The notes beneath the pieces were generated by a model. That model was given only the letters and a program-made list of their open reading frames with translations, was not told where the DNA came from and ran no database searches. Shown here piece after piece: positions 1-5,704 of a stretch of DNA of 5,835 nucleotides (position 1 is its first letter; each line of letters opens with the position of its first letter). Source of the DNA: Helicobacter sp. Its GTDB lineage: Bacteria > Campylobacterota > Campylobacteria > Campylobacterales > Helicobacteraceae. The stretch is from positions 1 through 5,835 of the forward strand of contig NZ_JAIEFA010000060.1 of the NCBI RefSeq assembly GCF_029067145.1. Reading direction: 5' to 3'. The position numbers and the translations under genes were made by a program.

Positions 1-40
1 GATTAAATTTAAAATATGGTTACGATTTTTAAGATTTTAT

Positions 41-49
41 TGTTAAAAT
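41..49 (+). promoter_or_regulatory. Extended -10 promoter of the lipoprotein gene
   Basis: The bases TGTTAAAAT form a TG-n-hexamer extended -10 element (hexamer TAAAAT at 44-49, five of six matches to TATAAT). The upstream DNA is AT-rich with T runs at 26-30 and 35-38 and no clear -35 box, which is usual for epsilonproteobacterial housekeeping promoters. A transcript starting about 7 bases downstream, near 56, would give a leader of roughly 32 bases. It would also exclude the in-frame ATG at 16, supporting the start at 88. The start site itself is inferred. Confidence 0.6.
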
Positions 50-76
50 TACACGCATTTTTGCAAAATAATTTTC

Positions 77-81
77 AAGGA
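77..81 (+). promoter_or_regulatory. Ribosome binding site that fixes the start at 88
   Basis: AAGGA lies 6 bases before the ATG at 88, a normal Shine-Dalgarno spacing. The alternative in-frame ATG at 16 has no such site and lies upstream of the predicted promoter. It would also put 24 extra residues in front of an otherwise complete lipoprotein signal peptide. Confidence 0.75.
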
Positions 82-87
82 AAATCA

Positions 88-915
88 ATGAACAAGTTTT
101 CAAAACTATTTTTGACTTTCGCTTTTGGAGCATTGCTTGTAGGCTGCGGAAATAGCACAAGCACAGAAAAAGCGAGCAATGGTTTGGAATCCATTAAACA
201 AAAAGGAATCATTACCATTGGAGTTTTCAGCGACAAACCACCTTTTGGTTTTGTGAATGATAAGGGCGAGAATGACGGATTTGATGTTGCAATCTCAAGA
301 CAAATCGCCAAAGACCTCTTAGGAGATGCCAACAAAGTAAAATTTGAATTGGTTGAAGCAGCAAGTCGCGTAGAATTTCTAAAAAGCGGCAAGGTAGATG
401 TGATAATGGCAAACTTTACACAAACTAAAGAACGCGCAGAAGTGGTGGATTTTGCTACTCCCTATATGAAAGTTGCACTTGGAGTTGTTTCCAAAGACGG
501 CGTAATCCAGAGTATAGAGGACTTAAAAGGTAAAAAACTCATTATCAACAAAGGCACAACTGCGGACTTTTACTTTACTAAAAATCACCCAGAGATTGAG
601 CTTTTAAAATACGACCAAAACACAGAAGCTTTCTTGGCTCTTAAAGACGGGAGAGGCGTAGCCTTAGCACACGATAATCTATTAGTTTTCGCTTGGGCAA
701 AAGAAAATCCAGAATTTAAAGTCGGAATCGGAAAACTAGGCGATGAAGATGTTATCGCACCGGCGGTAAAAAAGGGGGATAAGGAGTTACTAGAATGGCT
801 AAATTCAGAGATAAAAACACTCAACGAAAATGGCTTTATGAAAGAAGCTTACAACAAAACACTTGCTCCAATTTATGGTGAAAATCAAATAGAATCCGTA
901 CTTTTTACCAAATAA
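88..915 (+). CDS. cjaA: CjaA-like amino-acid-binding lipoprotein of an ABC importer
   Basis: This 275-residue protein is a family 3 solute-binding protein, the ligand-capturing component of a polar amino-acid ABC importer, anchored as a lipoprotein on the periplasmic face of a membrane. The signal peptide has Lys3 and Lys6, a hydrophobic core at residues 7-18, and a lipobox LVGC with the lipidated cysteine at 20. The binding domain spans about 35-265. It includes GVFSDKPPFG (45-54), GFDVAISRQIAKDL (64-77), NFTQTKERAE (109-118) and AHDN (194-197). By family analogy, Arg116 and Asp196 should contact the ligand carboxylate and amino groups. From memory, the protein resembles C. jejuni CjaA closely, including KYDQNTE (174-180) and DVIAPAVKKGDKEL (221-234). 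CjaA is reported to bind cysteine and is a strong surface antigen, so cysteine is the likeliest ligand, by inference. No permease or ATPase gene is adjacent in the window. Its own promoter and downstream hairpin suggest a single-gene transcript. Confidence 0.9.
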   Translation: MNKFSKLFLTFAFGALLVGCGNSTSTEKASNGLESIKQKGIITIGVFSDKPPFGFVNDKGENDGFDVAISRQIAKDLLGDANKVKFELVEAASRVEFLKSGKVDVIMANFTQTKERAEVVDFATPYMKVALGVVSKDGVIQSIEDLKGKKLIINKGTTADFYFTKNHPEIELLKYDQNTEAFLALKDGRGVALAHDNLLVFAWAKENPEFKVGIGKLGDEDVIAPAVKKGDKELLEWLNSEIKTLNENGFMKEAYNKTLAPIYGENQIESVLFTK

Positions 916-926
916 AACTCTTTTTT

Positions 927-955
927 CGTAAGAATCCAACTTTAAGATTCTTACG
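927..955 (+). terminator. Perfect hairpin after the lipoprotein gene, probable terminator
   Basis: CGTAAGAATC (927-936) and GATTCTTACG (946-955) are perfect inverted copies: a 10-bp stem with a 9-base loop, starting 11 bases after the stop codon. The stem is only moderately GC-rich, and the tail (AGATTCTTAAACTTC) is not a proper T run. An uninterrupted T tract comes only at about 973-977 and at 921-926, before the stem. It may therefore act as a weak terminator, as a 3' stabilising structure, or with help from Rho. A second copy of AGATTCTTA at 956-964 could pair with the same 5' arm. Confidence 0.5.
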
Positions 956-1023
956 AGATTCTTAAACTTCAATTTTTCGCAACCTAATTCTTCAAGTTAA
1001 TTACTTTATTAGCAAGGATAAGT

Positions 1024-1029
1024 TAGAAT
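1024..1029 (+). promoter_or_regulatory. Candidate -10 box for the dnaE operon
   Basis: TAGAAT matches TATAAT at five of six positions and lies 37 bases before the dnaE start, so a start near 1036 would leave a leader of about 31 bases. There is no TG extension and no convincing -35 box; TTACTT at 1001-1006 has the right 17-base spacing but poor similarity. The surrounding gap from 916 is AT-rich and holds no other plausible signal except the hairpin at 927-955. This is the best candidate rather than a clear promoter. Confidence 0.35.
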
Positions 1030-1066
1030 CGCAATTTTAATTTATACCAAAAATTTAAGGCTTACA

Positions 1067-4000
1067 ATGAGTCAAACGCCAAAATTTACGCATTTACATC
1101 TGCATACAGAATATTCCTTGCTTGATGGGCTAAATAAAATCAAAACTTTAGCAAAAAAAATTAAAGAATATGGAATGGAAAGCGTGGCAATCACAGACCA
1201 CGGCAATATGTTTGGTGCGATTGAATTTTATAAAGCAATGAAAGCAGAGGGTATTAAGCCGATTCTAGGAATGGAAGCTTATTTGCACAATGCAGAGGAT
1301 ATTAGCGACAAAAATAATCAGCGATTCCACCTCTGCCTTTATGCTAAAAATCTAGAGGGCTATAAGAATCTAATGTATCTAAGCTCACAAGCTTGCTTGT
1401 ATGGATTCCATATGAAACCGCGTATTAGCAAAAAAATGCTAGCAGAACACAGCGCGGGTCTCATTTGCAGTAGTGCGTGTCTCAATGGCGAAGTGCAGTG
1501 GCATTTAAACCTCAAAAAAGATGACAACAAAGGGAGAAAAGGCTATGAGCGCGCAAAAGAAGTCGCGCTAGAATACAAAGAAATTTTTGGGGAAGATTTT
1601 TATTTGGAGCTTATGCGACACGGAATCCAAGAGCAGCAACTCATTGACAATCAACTTTTAAAACTATCCCAAGAAACAGGAATCAAAATCATTGCAACCA
1701 ACGATACGCATTATACTTACCAAAGCGATTCCACCGCACAAGAAGTAGCCTTTTGTATCGGTTTTGGCAAGGATTTTAATGACCCTAATCGTATGCACCA
1801 TACCGTGCAGGAGTTTTATATCAAAACGCCTGTGCAAATGGCAGAACTTTATGCAGATTTACCAGAGGCTCTTGAAAATACGCAAGAAATTGCAAATAAA
1901 TGTGATTTAGAGCTGCATTTAGGCGACCCCACGCCTCCTAGCTTTAAATTTACTCAAGAATACGCACAAGCAGAAGGATTGGATTTCACAAAAGATAGTG
2001 AATATTTTGCTTATAAATGTCGTCAAGGCTTAGAAAAACGACTTTTAAATGTGGAATCTAGCCGACATCAAGAGTATAGAGAAAGGCTTGAACGCGAGAT
2101 TGAAATCATCAATAAAATGAAATTTCCCGGTTATATGCTGATTGTTTGGGATTTCGTGCGCGCAGCAAAGGAACGCGGAATCCCAGTAGGTCCCGGTCGT
2201 GGAAGTGCCGCAGGAAGCTTGGTTGCGTTTTGCTTAGAGATTACCAATATTGACCCGATGAAATACGATTTACTCTTTGAGCGATTCTTGAATCCCGAAC
2301 GCGTAAGTATGCCCGATATTGATATGGATTTCTGCCAAAGCAGGCGCGAGGAAATTATTAATTATGTTACCGAAAAATATGGACAACACAATGTCGCGCA
2401 AGTCGTTACTTTTGGTATGATGAAAGCTAAAGCGGTGATTCGTGATGTTGCGCGCGTTATGGGAATGCCTTATGGAGACGCGGACGCCTTTGCAAAACTG
2501 ATTCCAAAAGAATTGGAAATCACCCTAGAGGAAGCCTACAACAAAGAACCAAAAATTGCAGAACTCCTTGCAAGTAGCCCGCTTGCAAAAAAAGTGTGGG
2601 ATTTTGCAATCATTTTAGAGGGCACAAAGCGGAATCCCGGCACGCACGCAGCTGCTATCGTGATTGACTCCGAACAAGAACTATGGCACAAAGCCCCACT
2701 TTACCGCTCTTTGCGCGATGGAATCGTTGTTACACAATATTCTATGAAATTCCTTGAAGATGTGGATTTGATTAAATTTGACTTTTTGGGCTTAAAGACG
2801 CTGACTTTGATTGACAACGCCTTAAAGCTCATCAAACAGCGATATAATAAAGACATAGATTTCCTAAGTGTAGATGTAGATGACAAAAAAGTTTATGAAA
2901 CTTTGCAAAGTGGTAACACGCTCGGCGTCTTTCAGATAGAATCTAGTATGTTTCAAGGGATTAACAAACGTATGCGTCCAAGCACCTTTGAAGACATCAT
3001 TGCTATCATTGCACTAGGGCGTCCCGGTCCGCTAGAATCAGGAATGGTGAGCGATTTTATTGATAGAAAACACGGCAAAGCGCCTATTGTTTATATGTTT
3101 CCAGAACTAGAGCCTATTTTGCGTCCTACTTATGGAACGATTGTCTATCAAGAACAAGTAATGCAAATCGTGCAAAAAATCGGAGGATTTAGTTTGGGAG
3201 GGGCGGATTTGATTCGCCGTGCAATGGGGAAAAAAGACGCAAAAATTATGGCAGACAACAAAAGCAAATTCGCCGAAGGTGCGGTTGCGCAGGGATTTGA
3301 TAGAGCCAAAGCAGAGGAATTATGGGAGCTCATTGTTAAATTTGCAGGTTATGGATTCAACAAATCCCATTCTGCCGCTTATGCTATGGTAACCTTTGAA
3401 ACTGCCTATTTAAAAACTTATTATCCTAAAGAGTTTATGGCAGCCCTCCTCACTTCAGAAAAAAACGATACAGACAAAATCGTAGAATACATTGAAGAAG
3501 CAAATCAAATGGGGATTAAGGTGCTTCCACCCAATCTCCAAAAATCAGAATTAGAATTTAGTGTCGCAGAAGTCAATGGAGAAAGTTGCATTTTGTTTGG
3601 ACTTGGCGCAATCAAAGGAGCAGGAGAAGTTGCAATCAACATTATTTTAGACGAACGCAAAAATAATGGAGAATTTAAAGATTTAGAGGATTTCTTGGGG
3701 CGCATTGACCCACAAAAAGTCAATAAAAAGGCATTAGAATCTTTCATCAAAAGCGGTGCAATGGACGATTTCAACCACACGCGCAAATCCTTATTAGAAC
3801 AAGTAGAATCCCTAACCGAAGCCGCAAAAGCAGCACAAAATGCCAAAAGAGAAGCGGAAAATTCACTCTTTGGTAATGATGAGGAATTAGTAGGCGTGAA
3901 TCTCAACTTGGAACATTATGAAGAATTTAGCCAAAAAGAAATTTTGGAATTTGAAAAAGAAAGTTTGGGATTCTATGCGTCTGGACACCCGCTAGATTCT

Positions 4001-4561
4001 TACAAAGAAATCTTTAAATCTATGCAATGCACTTCCACGAATCAAATCAAAGACATTGCCGAAAATAGCCGCATTTTGATTGCAGGCAAGATTGAGGATA
4101 TTATCAAAAAATTCTCAAAAAATGGCAAACCTTATGGAATCTTAAAACTTCAAGATTTGTATGGCAGCGTGGAACTAACGATTTTTGAACAAACCTTAAA
4201 ACAGCTAGAGGGCATAGAGGACAAAGAAAAACCCATTGCAGTCAAATGCCTTGTGCAAGAACAAGATGAAACCAAAAAGCTAAAGGCAGAAAAGGTTTTA
4301 ACCCTAGAGGAAGCAAAAAAGGAAAAGGTAGATTTTACGATTCAAAAGGCAGATACTAGCGAGCCTTTGACGCTTGTGCTAGACTTCCATACAGACACTA
4401 ACATCTTGCGACTTTTAAAAGAAGCTGCGTTGCGTCATCAAGGCAAACGCGAACTTAGGATTCTATTTAGAACCCAAACACAAGAGCTAGAAATGATTAG
4501 CGCATTATGCGTGCATAGTGAAATCAAAGAGGAATTTAAACAGCTCCAATGGCAAAACTAA
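1067..4561 (+). CDS. dnaE: DNA polymerase III subunit alpha (replicative polymerase)
   Basis: This is the catalytic subunit of the replicative polymerase, a C-family DNA polymerase of 1164 residues, complete and within the usual length for DnaE. It has an N-terminal PHP domain (about 7-280) with HLHTEYSLLDG (11-21), ITDHGN (42-47), GMEAY (68-72), SACLNGE (136-142) and NDTHY (212-216). The palm carries GPGRGSAAGS (375-384) and PDIDMDF (416-422). Asp417 and Asp419 are the expected metal-binding catalytic residues, with the third acid at Asp572 in FDFLG. The fingers include GTHAAAIVI (525-533), GRPGPLESG (651-659) and YQEQVMQI (694-701). A helix-hairpin-helix is at about 843-856. A probable clamp-binding peptide, ENSLF, is at 931-935, and an OB fold lies at about 1002-1080, followed by the C-terminal region that binds tau in other bacteria. 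The ATG at 1067 has AAGG 6 bases upstream. The gene overlaps the next one by 13 bases and appears to lead an operon. Confidence 0.97.
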   Translation: MSQTPKFTHLHLHTEYSLLDGLNKIKTLAKKIKEYGMESVAITDHGNMFGAIEFYKAMKAEGIKPILGMEAYLHNAEDISDKNNQRFHLCLYAKNLEGYKNLMYLSSQACLYGFHMKPRISKKMLAEHSAGLICSSACLNGEVQWHLNLKKDDNKGRKGYERAKEVALEYKEIFGEDFYLELMRHGIQEQQLIDNQLLKLSQETGIKIIATNDTHYTYQSDSTAQEVAFCIGFGKDFNDPNRMHHTVQEFYIKTPVQMAELYADLPEALENTQEIANKCDLELHLGDPTPPSFKFTQEYAQAEGLDFTKDSEYFAYKCRQGLEKRLLNVESSRHQEYRERLEREIEIINKMKFPGYMLIVWDFVRAAKERGIPVGPGRGSAAGSLVAFCLEITNIDPMKYDLLFERFLNPERVSMPDIDMDFCQSRREEIINYVTEKYGQHNVAQVVTFGMMKAKAVIRDVARVMGMPYGDADAFAKLIPKELEITLEEAYNKEPKIAELLASSPLAKKVWDFAIILEGTKRNPGTHAAAIVIDSEQELWHKAPLYRSLRDGIVVTQYSMKFLEDVDLIKFDFLGLKTLTLIDNALKLIKQRYNKDIDFLSVDVDDKKVYETLQSGNTLGVFQIESSMFQGINKRMRPSTFEDIIAIIALGRPGPLESGMVSDFIDRKHGKAPIVYMFPELEPILRPTYGTIVYQEQVMQIVQKIGGFSLGGADLIRRAMGKKDAKIMADNKSKFAEGAVAQGFDRAKAEELWELIVKFAGYGFNKSHSAAYAMVTFETAYLKTYYPKEFMAALLTSEKNDTDKIVEYIEEANQMGIKVLPPNLQKSELEFSVAEVNGESCILFGLGAIKGAGEVAINIILDERKNNGEFKDLEDFLGRIDPQKVNKKALESFIKSGAMDDFNHTRKSLLEQVESLTEAAKAAQNAKREAENSLFGNDEELVGVNLNLEHYEEFSQKEILEFEKESLGFYASGHPLDSYKEIFKSMQCTSTNQIKDIAENSRILIAGKIEDIIKKFSKNGKPYGILKLQDLYGSVELTIFEQTLKQLEGIEDKEKPIAVKCLVQEQDETKKLKAEKVLTLEEAKKEKVDFTIQKADTSEPLTLVLDFHTDTNILRLLKEAALRHQGKRELRILFRTQTQELEMISALCVHSEIKEEFKQLQWQN

Positions 4562-4911
4562 ACTTTACCTTAGAAGCAAAATTCCAAGATACATTGGATA
4601 CTTTATGCAAAAAATGCGGGGAGCTAAAAAGTGCGTGTGTTTGTAAAAGTAGCCCTGCCCTAAAAGAAAAGGACTCCTACTTTTTAGGCATTAATGAAGA
4701 AAAAGCCAGCGGCAAAGACATTACGCGTTGTGGAATCTTTTATGAAAGCAAAGAGGAAATGCAAAAGATTCTAAAAGAGGCAAAAAAACATTTTGCAAGC
4801 GGTGGAAAGCTAGAGGAAAAAGAAAGTGGAATCTTTCTTATTTTGCAAGGCAAACACAAAAAAAATCTCAAATCTTTTCTGAAAGAAAAAAATTTTAAAT
4901 TTAAGAAATAA
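4549..4911 (+). CDS. yciH: SUI1/YciH-type (eIF1-like) small protein with Cys4 cluster
   Basis: This 120-residue protein resembles bacterial YciH, the homologue of eukaryotic initiation factor 1, which in E. coli is reported to affect initiation fidelity and translation under stress. Residues 54-120 align by eye with the E. coli YciH core: SGKD (54-57), CGIFYE (61-66), the helix at 68-82, ASGGKLEE (83-90), GIFLILQGKHKKNLKSFL (94-111) and the basic end FKFKK. The N-terminal part has CKKCG...CVC, with cysteines 20, 23, 30 and 32, a likely zinc-binding knuckle also found in some archaeal and bacterial relatives. The basic loop of classical members (GRKGKG) is shortened, so the function may differ. 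The start lies inside the end of dnaE in another frame. The nearest Shine-Dalgarno-like sequence (AGAGGAA, 4528-4534) is 14 bases away, which is too far for a normal site, so coupling to dnaE translation is likely. The ribosome is the presumed partner. Confidence 0.75.
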   Translation: MAKLNFTLEAKFQDTLDTLCKKCGELKSACVCKSSPALKEKDSYFLGINEEKASGKDITRCGIFYESKEEMQKILKEAKKHFASGGKLEEKESGIFLILQGKHKKNLKSFLKEKNFKFKK

Positions 4912-4912
4912 A

Positions 4913-5704
4913 ATGCGGCTCAATCAATACATTGCACACCATTCCAAATATTCAAGACGCGAGGCAGACAAACTGATTCTTGAAGGCAAAGTCAGCATAA
5001 AGCACAAAGTCATCACAGATTTTGCTTACCAAGTGCAAGAGGGAGAAAAAGTCTATCTCAACGACAAACTACTAAAAACAAAAGAGGAATACACGATAAT
5101 TGTTTATCACAAGCCAAAAGGCGAGCTTGTAAGCAAAAAGGACGATAGGGGACGACGCGTCATTTTTGATTCCTTGCCCAAACGATTCGCGCATTTTACG
5201 CCTGTAGGGCGACTAGACTTCGCAAGCGAGGGATTGCTTTTGCTTAGCGATAATATCAAAGTTGCGCGCGCCCTTATGGAAAGCAACTTAGAGCGCGTGT
5301 ATCTGCTCAAATTATCAGGCAAGATTCAAGAAAATGTGTTTGACGCAATGGAATCCGGATTAAGCCTAGAGGACGCAAGCGCGGGTGCGCATAGTAAAAG
5401 CAAGATAACGCGAATGGATTTCGCACCCTTTGTAGGCTATACTTGTATCAAAAATACTCCAAAATATTCCAAAATCAAAGTTGCAATCACAGAGGGCAAA
5501 AACCGAGAATTGCGCCGATTTTTTGCACATTTTGGGTTAGAAGTATTGGACTTGAAACGCATTGCGTATGGATTCGTGCATTTAAACAATCTCCCAAGCC
5601 AAAAGGTAAGATTCCTAGAACGTAAAGAATACAACAAACTCCACGCATTCTTAAGAGAGATAGAATCCCAAAATCCACAAAACAAGCCAAAGGAGACAAA
5701 ATGA
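4913..5704 (+). CDS. rluB: RluB/RsuA-family rRNA pseudouridine synthase
   Basis: This enzyme should convert one specific uridine of ribosomal RNA to pseudouridine in the cytoplasm. The 263-residue protein begins with an S4 RNA-binding domain (about 1-50: RLNQYIAHHSKYSRREADKL at 2-21). The RsuA/RluB-type catalytic domain follows. YHKPKG at 65-70 is the first motif. VGRLDFASEGLLLLS (98-112) holds the catalytic Asp102. ITEGKNRELRRFF (192-204) is the C-terminal family motif. The last 14 residues form a polar tail. The RsuA, RluB, RluE and RluF subfamilies share these motifs. I favour RluB (23S rRNA, helix near U2605 in E. coli numbering) because of the S4 domain and length, but the target base is not shown by sequence. 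The start is 1 base after the preceding stop (TAAaATG) with no clear Shine-Dalgarno site, so translation probably restarts from the upstream gene. The stop overlaps the next start as ATGA. Confidence 0.88.
   Translation: MRLNQYIAHHSKYSRREADKLILEGKVSIKHKVITDFAYQVQEGEKVYLNDKLLKTKEEYTIIVYHKPKGELVSKKDDRGRRVIFDSLPKRFAHFTPVGRLDFASEGLLLLSDNIKVARALMESNLERVYLLKLSGKIQENVFDAMESGLSLEDASAGAHSKSKITRMDFAPFVGYTCIKNTPKYSKIKVAITEGKNRELRRFFAHFGLEVLDLKRIAYGFVHLNNLPSQKVRFLERKEYNKLHAFLREIESQNPQNKPKETK
5690..5695 (+). promoter_or_regulatory. Strong ribosome binding site of the last gene
   Basis: AAGGAG, a full Shine-Dalgarno core, lies 5 bases before the ATG at 5701, inside the end of the pseudouridine synthase gene. 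It is the best such site in the window. It makes the short downstream frame a real gene start rather than chance, and implies that this gene can be translated independently of its upstream neighbour. Confidence 0.75.

Noticed and set aside
16..87. A 24-residue upstream extension of the lipoprotein using the ATG at 16
   Set aside because: The extension has no ribosome binding site and would begin before the predicted transcription start near 56. The ATG at 88 has AAGGA at 6 bases and begins a complete lipoprotein signal peptide.
1042..1047. TATACC as an alternative -10 box for dnaE
   Set aside because: A start from it would fall only about 13 bases before the ATG, overlapping the ribosome binding site region, and the last two bases do not fit. 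TAGAAT at 1024-1029 is a better match and better placed.
916..1066. A small gene, tRNA or regulatory RNA in the gap between the lipoprotein gene and dnaE
   Set aside because: The gap contains only the hairpin and AT-rich sequence. There is no cloverleaf and no open frame with a ribosome binding site.
3505..3906. Minus-strand open frame of 133 codons inside dnaE
   Set aside because: It lies opposite well-conserved dnaE coding sequence. Its Ser/Leu/Pro-rich translation is typical of an antisense shadow, and no motif or convincing start signal was seen. The shorter minus-strand frames in the window were rejected for the same reason.
5443..5625. Second + strand frame of 60 codons within the pseudouridine synthase gene
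   Set aside because: It covers the conserved ITEGKNRELRRFF region of the real gene in another frame, and its product has no recognisable features.
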